Origin: Entoloma clypeatum
Lineage: Eukaryota > Basidiomycota > Agaricomycetes > Agaricales > Entolomataceae
Assembly: GCA_963565915.1 (NCBI GenBank)
Contig: OY751487.1
Coordinates: forward strand, 5,084,001 to 5,148,000
Length of the DNA: 64,000 nt
Direction: 5' to 3'
The translations under genes and the position numbers were made by a program. This document shows positions 10,901 through 23,374 of this stretch, one piece after another. The notes below the pieces were generated by a model, which saw nothing but the letters and a program-made list of their open reading frames with translations, did no database searches and was not told where the DNA came from. Position 1 is the stretch's first letter, and each line of letters opens with the position of its first letter.

Positions 10901-12329
10901 GGACAAGTCGACGATGATAAACCTAGGGATAGACCATTGCCATGACGCCGGGAATCAGGTTGCAAGATCACAAGTATGGTTGGTCACGTCGCCTGGGCCA
11001 TTGAAACACGGTGATACTCTGAGCAAGGAAGGAAAAGTCAGCATCCTGTTATGCATGTACATAATGGGAAGAGCGCCACATTAAGCATCCAACACCAGCT
11101 TGTGAACCTTCCAAAAGCATCCATGTGAGCGTCAGGTATCGCATTCGGATAATCGCCTTGAGTGACGGTATTGGCGATTTGAATATATCGTTGGATCTGA
11201 ATCCCCTCAATGAGCTTTGCACGACCTTTCATTCCACGAAAGATTGACTTTACGGTATTGAGAGTGGCGTAGGAGATACAGAGACAGAGCGCGGGACAGA
11301 TACTGGCCCATCATGAACCCAATATGTACCAGGTAAAGGGTGCGGGGGCGATTTTCCAGAAGTCGACAAGACAGCGCTGCGTGGGCGACTCGGACGCGTC
11401 CGAGGAATGATATATGATATCGACGTTGGCAAGTCATAGGCAAGTATAAAGCCCCTGCGTAGTTGCAACAGGACCAGACATTGTATCCGTGAATATAACG
11501 AAACGAGTCGACAAGGTTTTTCTTTTTGTACCATATTCATTCATTGATACCGAAGCGGGAGTGGCTGACAATTGCAATTACGTCCACCAAGATCATCGAC
11601 AGGCGCTGTACGACAAATTGGTCGGCGTGGGCGTGAAGTATTGAAGTAACATGAGGTGGGGGCCATCTGCAAGAATATGCACCGTAATCGGTGCTGTTTG
11701 GTGAGTAGTTTGAAAGGAGGAACGGCCGGTCGGATGTCCAACTTTCAGTGTTGAAACGAGGCCTTGCCCGCGCCCACCAACTCGAAAGTGGAAATTTGTG
11801 TATTAGCGAGATCGACCGGTTTATTAGCGAAAAATCGCAATTCCACCTCTGTAGAAGCTTCCTTATGTTGCGGAATAGCGTTCGTAAGATGGCAAGTGAG
11901 GAAAGCGAAAGACCAAGAAAACCTTTGACGAAGACTGAAATTACGTAATTCATGTGTTTTTCATCGTCCTTGATCATGAACATCTTATCATGATAATCGC
12001 GCCATGGCGTTTAGGAATTTTTTTTATCGCTGGATGCTCCAAGCTTCAGCGTTTCGGGAACCCATGGGCCCAGAGACTCGTCGCAAGTACAAGTTGATTG
12101 CAATGTGTGCTGGAGAAATTGTTAATTCTATGAGTCTTCCGTAGCCAAACTGACGAATGAGTGTCTCTTCGAAATGGAGAAGGATAACACTCGTATGTAG
12201 ATTTCTGTGCAGCCGTTCTCGATCATGTATGTAGTGGCAAGCTTGAAATGATGACCAAAAGACCCAAGATCTAACCAGCAAACAATGACCTCCGGCCCAC
12301 TGGCAATTCCGGCCCGGTCATAACTTCCA
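10901..12329. other. Non-coding or decayed stretch before the dehydrogenase
   Basis: Only short, poorly conserved open frames occur on either strand. Some minus-strand pieces (for example near 11210-11440 and 11540-11980) may be further remains of the ABC transporter membrane domain, but I could not match them to a motif. The last few hundred bases should include the promoter of the plus-strand dehydrogenase at 12330. Confidence 0.4.
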
Positions 12330-13912
12330 ATGTCCACCACAAACACATTGCCGAAGTCTACCAAGGCCCTCACTCTAAAACGCTCGACATCGGAATCAAA
12401 ACCCGTGTATCATGATGCTGTAATTGAAGAAAGGCCAATCCCTCCCTTAAAGGACGGGGAAGTCCTCGTTCGAATGGGCGCAGTCGGTTTCAACCATCGT
12501 GATGTAAGGTCCAAATGATTTCATTCACTGGTGGTACACGAACTTCCTCAGGTCTGGATTCGAAAAGGGCTTTATTCTGGCATCGCTTTCGACAGTGTTC
12601 TGGGAGCTGACGGAGCTGGTGAGTGAGCCATGGATTGACACCAACTCTCTTCCAAAGGTACCGTTCGTATCAGCCAAGTCGCTCACACTACGCTCGGTAC
12701 ATCCACAGGCACCGTCGTTGCTTCACCCGAGCCACACGACCCCCTTCTTAACAAACGAGTATTCCTGACGCCTATGCGCGGATGGGAGAACCATCCTGAA
12801 GCTCCAGAATCGACGTGGGTTGCTATTCCAGAAACTTCCACCGCTCCGTAAACTCTTAATTCCTCTCTCCATAGCTTCGGAATACTAGGTGGCGTTTGGT
12901 TCCCCTCCCTAGGCACCTTCTCCACCTACGTGGCCGTCTCGCGGGACGAGATCATACCCACACCTGCACACCTCGATGACGTGCAAGCGGCAGCTTGGCC
13001 CCTTGGCGGCGTCACTGCCTGGAGGTAAACGCGTTACCGTCCGCATCTCCCCTTCCGATATTGAGTATCTGCTATGATGAAGAGCTGTCGTCGTCAACGC
13101 GCAAGTCGAACGGGGCCAAAACGTACTCATCACTGGCATCGGTGGAGGTGTAGCTCTCCTTGCCATGCAGATCTGTATCACAATCGGAGCCAAGGTATGG
13201 GTCACGAGTGGGAGCAAGGAGAAGTTGGATAAGGCTGTCGAATTCGGAGCGCAGGGTGGTGTGAACTACAAAGATAGTGAGTCTTCGCCGTAATCGTCGG
13301 CATGTAAAACTTGGACATCCTGAATGGTAGAAGACTGGCCCGCACAGTTGGGCATTCTTCTCAAGAATGACGATGGAAACAGGGGCGTGCTTGATGCTAT
13401 AATCGACTCGGCTGGTGGGGATATATTTTCCCAGACGAGGAAGTTACTCAAGCAGGGTGGGAAGGTCGTCTGTTACGGGATGTAAGTGCGGTTACATCGT
13501 GGGGGGAAGGGGGGGTTCGGTTGAATTCTTGACAACTTATTTGTTTTACTTAGGACTGCAGCTCCGAAAATACCATTCGCCATGCAGGAGGTTCTCAAAA
13601 ACCAAAAGCTCATAGGTGGATATCGCGTTATCTCGCGTTATTTTGCGTCACTATTTCGGATGATATAGATATCGTTGACGTTATTTTTTTTTTTTTCTTT
13701 GAACAGGGTCAACGATGGGTTCACGTCAAGACCTTATCGATGCGACAAATTTTCTGTCCGAGCATCGGATTGTGCCCATTATCTCGCATGTTTTTGATGG
13801 CCTCGAGTTCGCTGAGAAAGGGTTCAATACAATGAGACGCGGGGATCAATTTGGCAAGATCGTCATCCGAATACGGAGAGAAGGCCCGGATGATACGAAG
13901 TCGAAGCTGTAG
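12330..13912 (+). CDS. Zinc-type (medium-chain) alcohol dehydrogenase-like oxidoreductase
   Basis: Eight exons are inferred: 12330-12503, 12552-12618, 12709-12814, 12875-13024, 13083-13276, 13331-13491, 13554-13615 and 13707-13912. They join in frame through GT-AG introns. The N-terminal GroES-like catalytic domain shows EVLVRMGAVGFNHRDVWIRKG and SVLGADGAG. The Rossmann domain shows QNVLITGIGGGVALLAMQ, the dinucleotide-binding loop, then the second strand AKVWVTSGSKEKL. The C-terminus returns to the catalytic fold (HRIVPIISHVFDGLEFAEKGF, GDQFGKIVI). The usual zinc-binding cysteines of classical ADHs are not evident, so it is probably a zinc-independent NAD(P)H quinone oxidoreductase or enoyl reductase relative. 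The physiological substrate cannot be inferred. Confidence 0.9.
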
Positions 13913-14326
13913 TAGCATGAGGTAACCGCGTTTGAAATACATCCGACTGACACGTAGAATGTTATGAACGAACGGAGCGACTCAGAAAAAAATACGGCAT
14001 GTCATTATTATGTTAATATTTATGTAACAGAATTCAAACCCCTTGGTCGTACAACTGTAAGTACATGAGCATAGCAGCTCTCTAGGATTGTTTGGGCTAC
14101 GTACGGATAGATGATGTGCAAAATGAAAACCTAAGAAAAAGTTCACCATCAGTAACCAAGATACGTACATGGTAAATAATTACATGATCGATACACTACA
14201 AAACGAGTGGAAGTCCAAGTAACGAGCGGATCCGATAGATCTGACATAACCAAAAAGTCCAGACAGACAGATTGAAGCAAAGCGTGAGAGGAGTAGGTAG
14301 GGATAGGAATGAGCTTGCAAAACCAT

Positions 14327-17300
14327 TCAATACGAGAAGATCATCAACCAAGGATTCAACACGATCTGCCAGGAGACACATCTCAACACCGAATTAGGCC
14401 GAGAAAACAAGACGACTCACAGGCAAAAGTATGTGGCACGCAATACACAACGCAAGGGGGATAAGCAAAGCGTAATCCCACCCCTGTATCTGCCACTCGA
14501 ACGGCACGATGTTAGATGAGAAAACAATCATCATAATGCAGCATGCGAGGCAGATAATGAAGGACAGCTTGAAACGTTGCCAGATCCTTGGAACTGAACC
14601 AGAGTTCGCGTAAGCGAGAGATGTGCGAATAGAAAATGGAAGAAGAAAAAAAAAGAGAGAGCCGACCTTCTATCCAGAAAGTCGATCGTTCGACTTCTTT
14701 TCCTGTTGATCCCCAGGTCCTGATAGGAGGGGATCTGATCAGCCACTGCGGGAATGACGATGGGTACAGGGGGAAGGGTCTCACATGTTATACGAGAACA
14801 TGTGTGCAAGCAGAGCAGTCGACAGATGTATACTCAATCCTCCGAAAAAGAACAAGCTGGAAAAAAAAAAAAAAAAAAAAAAAAGAGCATATTATATCAT
14901 CTTTTTGTTTCTTAACCAACGCCTAAAAGAAAAAGAACCCACAAGAATGGAATCCACCGCAAGTTCTCAAACATCGAAGCGAAGAAATTCCTGTGCCCGA
15001 GTCGGTACTCCAGCAGCGTGAAACCAAGGTTGCCGATACCCGGGAACACGACCGTGCATGCGAGCAAGATCTCGAACGAGTGGAGGTAGAACCGGTCGAT
15101 GTCGGGTCCAAGGCCAAGGAGGAGGTAGTTGGTGATCGAGCCAAGGATTGCGGCTGCTATGCCATCTATATAGCGCCGCTCGTCAACGATGAGAAGGAAA
15201 ACAGTCGGCAGAGGAAGACGTACAATAAGAGAACATGTCTGTGGAGATGGAGAGTGTGGTGGTCAGAAAATGATTATTGGGACAGGGAGGCAACGTACAG
15301 GACATCATTCCAATCTTATAATGCACCGGTGCCTGCGACCACACAAACCCTCTGAGCTGTTGGCTGATCGGGCCACGACGCCACCACTTGATGAGCGGGT
15401 TGAAGATGATCTCGTTACAACCTACACGGTCGTCAGTCTCTAGATTTGCAGCGTCTAGAAGCGGATGTTTACCATAAGCGTACTTCTGCCAGCGGGCAAG
15501 CTCGTCGACGACGGTCAGGGACACGCCCTCCTTGAAGCCACCCTCTGAATAAGTAGCCCACCTGCACATATGAATGCCCATCAGCATTGAGTGACACCTT
15601 TTATCGGAACGCTCGTGCTCACCTCAACGTATAGCCGTTCAGCAACAACCTCAGCGCCATGTCGAAATCCTCAGACACGTTGGCCTCGCTCCATATTTTC
15701 CTCTGGCCACCTCCACCACCGTCTTCCTCAGAGTTATCAATGAACGACGCATCCTGCATCGCCGACCAGCGCAGGAAGGCGTTGTGTCCGACGAAGGGGG
15801 CAACCTCGCCGTTGGCACACCCGAAGGAAATGCACTTGTTGATGCGGCGGGTGAAGTGGGTGATACCGTTTTCGAAATAGTGGTGTGCGACTTGCATGAC
15901 GTCTATGAGAGGAGACAAATATGATTGAGATTTTGGTCCGCAGCGGAGAGAGAGAGAAAAAAAAGCTTAATCGTACCAGACTCATGTTGGATAATAGCAA
16001 CCTCAGGGGACTCTCCCATCTCCCTCGCAGCATCCCTAAAGCAATCCTAGGATACATAACCTCACGTCAGGTCTTGAAAAAGGAAATAAGCCATGAAAAA
16101 GCAAGAGGACCTCCCACCTCAGGCACGATGGTATCCGCATCGATGATAAGGATGATCTCCCCAACACGTAAACTCTTCCCATTCTCACACCAAGGCTTCC
16201 ACTTCTTCCCGCTTTCCTCAAAGATCTCGTCCTGCGCCATGCGCATCGCGCGGTCTTCCAACAACTCACCCAGCCCGGGCCCGTCCTCCGCGCCTTCCGC
16301 GATCAGCTGTGCCAGGAACTTTTCGAGCTTCAGCGAGAGCGCGAGGCCGTAGTTCATGCTAATAACAACAAAACGAATGACCCAATCAGCAAACGAGAAT
16401 TCCAGGGGGTGGGAAAAAAAGACTTACTTGCTAGCCTTCTTGAACTTCCCCCTCCTCCTAAACCCATCCGGAGTCTTCCCGTCATGCGCCGGCCTCGCGA
16501 CCCAGCCAATGTTGTGATTCGCATAGAAGGCGATGCGCTCCTCGCGGTCATGCTCGTTGATAAGCTGCAGGCCGTCGTCGCAGATGAAGATGGCGGATGT
16601 GCCGCCTTGGCGGGCGTATGTCTGCATCGCTCGTTTGATGGAGAAGATGGAGGGGCCGCTGTGGGGATGTTCATGCTTAGCAGGTGGGTAGGAGAGAGAG
16701 GAAGGAGGGGGGAGGATTTACATAGTGAGTTCGAGAGACTCCTTGTATACGGGGAGCTGGATCGTGATGTGAGGTAGGTTGTTGTCGATCTCTGGGTTTG
16801 GGGCGGGTTTGATGGCGGAGTAGTACATCGAGTTTTCGTGGTATTGTGCGACGGGACCCAAACTGAAGTACGTATAGTGAGAAGAAGTGAGGGTGTGTAG
16901 CAAAAGGTTGACATACATAAGGGAGAGATTTCCGACCAGTTGGAGACAGAAGAACTGTAAAACGTCAACAAAGAGAAAAAACATCAGTTAGAATTGTACT
17001 TACCAATGAAACGCAATAGATGATCGGCATCGTAATGAGCAACGCAAACCTCTTTGGATCCCCATCGAGTGCCCACTCCCCCAATACCACTCTGATACCA
17101 CCAGTCACGAAGTCTGCACAATCCAGACTTATCAGCGCTCATTCCACGTCCACACCATGGAAAAGACACGCACACAAAGCCAATCCAGCACCAAACCCAG
17201 CGTAAAGCGGGCCCAAAAGCATCAACTTCCTCTCCTGCGTCTTCCCTGACTCCCCCTTTTCAGGGTCGGAAGAATTCACAGCGCCCGGTGGCGGCCGCGC

Positions 17301-18272
17301 CTGCAACTTCCAGCTCCACCACCCCTTTGTCGAGGGCGCCCGTGAGGGTGTACGCGTCACCTCGATCTCACCTTCCTCTTGAGACCGTGGTTCTTGCTTC
17401 GTGGAAGATCGCTTTTCGTTCAGCTCTGTCTGCGACGCCGCGTGTGATTGGTTCAGTGGCGACGAGGCTGTGCCGCTTGGGAGGATCGAGGAGGTGGCAC
17501 TGGAGATCCCCGAGATGACGGAGGGTGTGGATCGCCGCGCGATGGTTCGTGTGCGCCAGATGTATTTAATGAGCTTTTCCTCGATTTCTTTGCAAAGAGG
17601 GATCATGAGTTCGAGGGAATAGCTCCATAACACGAGGGAGGACTCGTTGCGCTGGGTAAAACGGAATAGACTTGAGATTGGGCACTGGTGGACGTTTTTT
17701 TTTTTAATGGAAAAGGAAGGACGCACGATAAAAGCACCACATTGGTCCTTTTCCGCTTGAGGGAGGTATTCCATGCCCTCCAAGATCTGAATTCGCGTGC
17801 TGTGGTCGATCTGTAGGAACCGGTCGCCAGGTTTCCTAAAGGACACGCACACGTGGAGTCAGCAAGATTCTAATCATGACCACCCGTAATCACCGCAGGC
17901 TGCTGAGGTGATACTCACGCTTTGGCCATGGCTGCAAGGACGGCGGAACTGCGCACTTTGACTGCGACGACTGGGTTGAGGCCCCGGACGCCGGCTTCGA
18001 AAGGGATGAGGGCGGCATTTTCGTATGGGAAGACTCGAAAGAAGCCGTTCTCCACGCGAAGACAGACGCCAGTAGCAATCACGTCTTCGGTGGGCATGAA
18101 CCAGTTGTCGCCTTGCGTGCTCTCGTCTGGTCAGAAACGCGTCAGAATGTGAAAGGTTTTTTTTTTTTCTTCTTCTTTTCACGAAGAAGGTGGGGGGAAA
18201 CGTACAAATCTTGTGCAGCCATGCATCAAAGAGGTCATAGTCGCTGTTGTGGATCGTAACAGCCGCCGACAT
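14327..18272 (-). CDS. Membrane-bound family 2 glycosyltransferase
   Basis: Starts at ATG 18272; the first exons are 18272-18206, 18126-17929 and 17835-17727, with many short introns after. The N-terminal region (WFMPTEDVIATGVCLRVENG) precedes a low-complexity linker and a first membrane segment (LLGPLYAGFGAGLALC). The catalytic part contains ITIQLPVYKESLEL, ICDDGLQ, the DAD metal-binding triad in EIILIIDADTIVPE, FGCANGEVAPFVGHNAFLRW, and the ED motif in WSEANVSEDFDMALRLLLNG. KWWRRGP follows at the position of the QxxRW-type acceptor motif. Several C-terminal membrane helices follow, ending LPIVLNPWLMIFSY, with TGA at 14329-14327. It probably polymerises or transfers a cell-surface sugar from a nucleotide sugar at the plasma membrane or Golgi. 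It is not a canonical chitin synthase. A poly(T) run lies in an intron (minus strand, about 14860-14884). Confidence 0.85.
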
Positions 18273-19622
18273 TCTGGCAGAAGAAAGGAGGGGGTGGACA
18301 GGAAGGCGTAACGCCCGTATTTGGGGTGGGATGATAGGAGTAGGAGTATCACCAGTCTCGGAGGAAAGCGAGCCCAAGGAAAGAACAACAGATCGGAGTT
18401 GAGGGTTCTTTATACACCAGAGTGAGATAAATGGTGTCCTGACAATATGGTGTTGGTAACAGGTATGTAGCGGCGTCTATCCAGTGGAGATAAGGGGGAG
18501 GTACCTGCTTCACGTAAAGGCAAAATTAGGTACATACTCATTGATCGAGATCGGCTGTGTGCTGCGCGTCAGGCCAGTGAAAGAAAGCATGGCCTCCGCG
18601 ATTACATGTTGTATGTTCCCGAGGCTTCTGGCACATACCAGACCTGCACGGACATGTTGTTTGTATTGTTTTCAACATACGGGCTGGACTCTCCGAGTCT
18701 GTGAACCAACGCCGAGTCGCGGAACCTGTAAGCGCATGTAAGCACCGAACAGAATCCGCGCCTATACCGTACTTCCTTGAATCCATCATTTTGCCTTCCA
18801 TTGCAAGATAAGAACGAGATCTCGGCATGTCTAGCTAGCTGCACAATTTCGCCAAGTGACTCGAGGACATCGGACATTTACCCTGACGGAAAGCAATAAG
18901 CCTGAGTACAGGTACAAGGATAGATAGCACGATAACGCAAAAGCAGCATAGATTGTCGCGAGACGTAGGCACTGATGAGAACAAGGCAGCATGTCAAGGC
19001 ATCGGAAATGTGTTCTTCCAGGGGTGATTTGCAGGTGTAAGGATTCCGGACCGCGTGTCAGCTTGAATAATAAGCTGTCCAGCCGGGGACGGAAAACGTG
19101 CGAGGTGCATACATTTTGTAACTTGTGCCGCAGACGACTCCTGGTAGGAGTGATATATGATATCTTGAGTGATGTCACGCTGTCACTACGGCAACTATAT
19201 ATCCAGATTTCTGCCACTGGTTCCCGTCAGTAAAACGACATCCAAAAAGTACATTACCATTGGTAAACCGGCGTTAAAAGCATCATCTGCGTGTGTGCTC
19301 GCCTCGGGCATCGCCTCAAGGCATTTTACCTCCGAACTTCACCGGCCGATCGATCAACTGACTTCCCCTTTTGAGCTTTGGTGACAGGTTCGCCTCATGT
19401 AACTGCAGGGCCGCTGAAAGCTTGTATGTACCAGGTCCCAGGCCCACCGTGACCTTGACCTCAGCTCTTGTACAACTGACATGTCTCTCGCCCTCTTATC
19501 TGCACCAGACTTGCGGTCCTGATCGCACTTATCCATCCACAAGTTATTACCTCTTGCGTTTTTGATAAGGAAAAAGGTGAGGAAAGACCAAGGACATCCC
19601 CTCCTTCTCTCCACCCCAAACC
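18273..19622. other. Divergent intergenic region between glycosyltransferase and KRE6-like gene
   Basis: About 1.35 kb with no supported ORF separates two divergently transcribed cell-surface glycan genes. It must hold both promoters. A CT/AG-rich stretch lies next to the glycosyltransferase start. I could not identify a specific operator or a shared motif. Confidence 0.45.
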
Positions 19623-22020
19623 ATGTCTCCGGACACAGCACCACCTGCGGGTGCAGCCCCAGGAGGCTCAACAACCTCCCTCACCCCATTCACCCGGACC
19701 TCCTCCCACGGAATCCTCCCTCAACAGGACCCCTTCGCAACCCCCACCGCCTCCCGCCCTCCTTCCGTCCGCCATCCCCGCCCACAGTCCTTCACCAGCA
19801 CCATCACGGCAAGCAGCACTGGGAGCACTGGAAGCATTGGAAGCGCCGTAAGCGCCGTCCACTGGCGCCCCAACACCTCGCCCAACACCTCGTCGTATCC
19901 GAAGGGCATCCTCCGACCCAGCTCGCGCCCCCATTCGAGACAATCCATGGGTCCAGTTGTTGAGGGGGAAGCAACCATCCCCCCTGTTCCGGCGCGTCCG
20001 AAGGTCCCCCGCATGCCTTCACACATGGTTCCCGAGGGCTCGGAGTTCCCGAAACCGTGGCTGAGCGCCCCCCATCATCGTGCGACGTTCTCGTATTACT
20101 TGGTGTATTTCATGATCGCTCTAGGTGAGACATCGTTCTTCGGTTCCGTTTGCGAATTTTCCGGAATGACATCAGGATTCTGTTCTGAACCTTCTAACTT
20201 CTCACATCATCCTTATCTCGCTTGACCTTGTCTAAATCTTGAGTGACTCACCCCCCCACTTTCAGGTGCTATCGGTGGTGCCGTACAGACATACTTCGAC
20301 TACAAACACGTGGAGCTCGATCGAAAACCGCTCTGCCTCGTTTTCGAAGAAGGCTTTGACGACAATGACGCGGGACGCGTGTTTGGCGAAGTAGGCAGCA
20401 CCGGGGGAACCTTCTTCCGCGAAGTCAACCTCAACGGATTCGGGTAAAATCTTTCCTTATCGTTATCTCCCCAGAACACGTAAACTCATGCCCTCCTCCC
20501 CCCCTCCCTCCCCGCCCCCAGAAACGGAGAATTCGAGATGACCACAGCTTCGCAGAACAATTCCTTCCTCCAGAACGGCAATCTCTACCTCGTGCCCACG
20601 CTCACATCGGAGCACATCGGGACCGACGCCGTCCTCGGGTCCCCACCCACCATGTTCAACGCAACCGGGTGCACGTTCAACCTCACCGCGCCCAACAACG
20701 GCTACATCACGAATACAACTGGACAACGTGTGTTCGATTGGGACGGGTACTTAAACGCATGCAGCGCGGTGAGCAACGCGACTGCGGGGACTGTTATCAA
20801 CCCCGTGCAAAGCGCGAGGGTGACTACAAGGTTCAGTGCGAGTATTAAGTTTGGGAGGGTGGAGGTCAGGGCGAAGATGCCGGTTGGGTGCGTGATTTCA
20901 TTCTATTTCGCTTCTGCTCGAAATAACATTCTATCATGCAGGGATTGGGTATGCACCTGAGCTTCATCAATACGAATCTACACCCTCTGACTTTTGATAC
21001 TAGTTATGGCCCGCAATATGGATGCTCCCAGTCAATTCTGTCTATGGCCCTTGGCCTTTAAGCGGTACGTCGAGGAAGCTGAAGGTGAAGAGCAGAATTT
21101 ATTGAAACCGTTCTAGGTGAGATCGACATTGTCGAATCACGCGGAAACGGAATCCGGTACACCGCTCGGTACGTTTTCCCTCCTGCTTGACAGTATCATA
21201 CCAATCCTAAATCACTTTTCCAGAGGCTCAAACTACGTCCAAGGCTCGCTCAACTGGGGCCTCTCCCGGAACCTCAACGGCGTTTCAAAGACCTACAGCT
21301 GGTGGAAACAGCGCCGAAGGAGCTTCTCAGACGACTTCCACACTTATGCTTTAGAGTGGACGGAAGACTTTCTGTAAGTAACGATCACTTTCCCTCACCA
21401 CTCACAACATTCAATGCTCAGAACTGAACGAATTAGGCGGATATACGTCGACACCCGCCTGCACACGCTCCTCGACCTGCGGTTCAACAAGCCTTTCTTC
21501 AAGCGCGGAGAGTTCCCTGAGGTCGTGTACAACGGGTCTACGCCCGTCGCGGCGCAGAATCCGTGGATCAACGGGACGAATGCGACTCCTTTCGACCAAG
21601 GTTCGCATCGTTCTCTGTCTTGTTATCACGGGTCTCAATGACCCTCACCTTCCCCCCCACCCCAGATTTCTACCTGATCCTTGATGTAGCGACAGGCGGG
21701 ACCAACGGATGGTTCCCAGATGGACAGGGAACCAAGCCGTGGTTGAACCTCGCGGCCAGTACGTTGTTTCAATTTCCAACCCCCCCCCCTCTCTCTCTCT
21801 CTCTGTCGTTGACAGGTGAAACTTTTATTATTAATAGACCCGATGCGGGACTTTGCGACTGGGATAGCGCAATGGTATCCCACCTGGCCTTCGACTGCCG
21901 CTGATCGTGGCATGGTTGTGTGAGTTGCCCCCCTGCCGTCTTATCCCCCCCTTTCTTTCTCATGAGGTTTGAACCCGATCACAATGCAGAGATTATGTCA
22001 AGATGTGGAAACATTGTTGA
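19623..22020 (+). CDS. Beta-glucan synthesis-associated protein, KRE6/SKN1 family (GH16 fold)
   Basis: Eleven exons are inferred: 19623-20124, 20266-20443, 20522-20887, 20942-20948, 21004-21064, 21117-21178, 21224-21373, 21437-21600, 21666-21758, 21838-21919 and 21990-22020. The layout is that of a type II membrane protein: a Ser/Pro-rich cytosolic N-terminus, one membrane anchor (residues ~155-175, ATFSYYLVYFMIALGAIGG) and a lumenal GH16-like domain. That domain holds KMPVGDWLWPAIWMLP, the active-site motif GEIDIVESRG (Glu-x-Asp-x-x-Glu) and FYLILDVATGGTNGWFPD, ending YVKMWKHC. Family members are needed for beta-1,6-glucan assembly in the fungal wall and act in the secretory pathway. Several N-x-S/T sites are present. 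The 7-nt exon 4 supplies Gly-Asp-Trp in the most conserved block. Confidence 0.93.
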
Positions 22021-22832
22021 GCCGCTCGATATTCTAGAAGTGCAAAAACGGGGTCGACCGATCCTGTGTAGTATGTGTGGCCATGTATCTCGTCTTCCTG
22101 TCACGGTCTTTACTCTTTCTTGGGATGCGTTCCCTTTTTTTTTTTGTTTTGTTTTGCCTTTGGACCTCTTTGCTATTCTGTTGGGCTAGTAGTGTATTTA
22201 AAGGACACACAATACCTGTCTTTTGGCTTCCTTCTGGTGTGATTTCGGACTTGGATGGCTTTTCACTGGCACTGAGTCATCCCATGATGACGTTTGACTC
22301 GTCACTCACTCTGGTCTGGTCCTGACGGTCGCCGATGATCGGTGGTTCTAAGAATGAAGACAGAAGTCAAGTACTACATATTTCTGTTTCAATGGGGAAC
22401 CTTCAAAAGCCTTTCCGAAGGTCGCTGAGGATGGCGGATGGCGTGCGTGCTTTAGCGACGATCAACACTGCCCCCGTTACCATCATCATGATGGTGATCA
22501 AATGGAAATCAATTGTCGCCCCCCAAACTTATCGATTGCTCTGATCTGCCAGCTCACTCCTGCAAGTGGCATCACCCCAAGGTCGAAGCTCGTTCACCTT
22601 TTACAACTTGCTCTTGGACTGGGTCGGTGGAGTATCAAGCCTCTTAATCTGAGTAAGTACGGTAATTCATCACTCAAATCCTACTCACCGTTGTACAGGC
22701 CTGAGGTACACAGCCGCTGGAACGCCGAAACTTGTGGAAGATCCGAAATGTTCACTCCTACTATGTACATACATTAGCTTACCCCAGATGGACTAACATG
22801 AGATCGACAGTCATCAGGCTCCTTCCACTCTC
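22021..22832. other. Intergenic region, no gene seen
   Basis: It contains the 3' flank of the KRE6-like gene and the promoter side of the nucleoside transporter. Short frames on both strands lack motifs. Nothing else was recognised. Confidence 0.5.
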
Positions 22833-23343
22833 ATGGCCCTCCATCGTGACTCTCCAGAACTACTTGACCACCAAGGAATCGCTGGAGTGGATCGCCAGCG
22901 CATCTCAACGTTGACTTCTCGCTTCTCGGAGCCCAGTCAAAGGCTGGCACGTACTAGTCCTTCGCCCGAGGATACCAACGTGGACCTGGTCGATCCTAAG
23001 ATTCGATGGATCCACTTCGTGCTGGGGTGCACCGTGCTTGTCCCGTGGAATGGTATACGGTTTTCGAATGCACGCGCTGATCGATCTATCAAAACTAACA
23101 CCTTTTTTTTGTTTTTTTTTTTTGTTTTGGATTGCAGTGCTGATAACAGCCATGCCGTTCTTCCTTTCTCGACTCGCAGGATCGCCGGTCCATGGGACGT
23201 TCAGCTCATACCTCTCAATTACCTACATCATCTCCGAGTTCGTCTTCCTCGCGCACGCAACTGCCATCTCCAAATCTGTACGTGTCTCGATCCCAAACAC
23301 CCCCATCATTTCTAGATTAATAATGACAAAAAATCTTGTTTCT

Positions 23344-23374
<31 letters not shown>

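Noticed and set aside
14858..14884. Poly(A) run that might mark a retroposed tail
   Set aside because: It lies inside an intron of the minus-strand glycosyltransferase and has no flanking target duplication or inserted sequence.
16354..16971. Long open frame overlapping the glycosyltransferase in another frame
   Set aside because: It is a shadow of the real gene: the product is low-complexity Ser/Thr/Pro, and the true frame has conserved glycosyltransferase motifs.
21967..21985. Possible tRNA B-box (TTTGAACCCGATC)
   Set aside because: It sits in the last intron of the KRE6-like gene, and no cloverleaf or A-box can be drawn around it.
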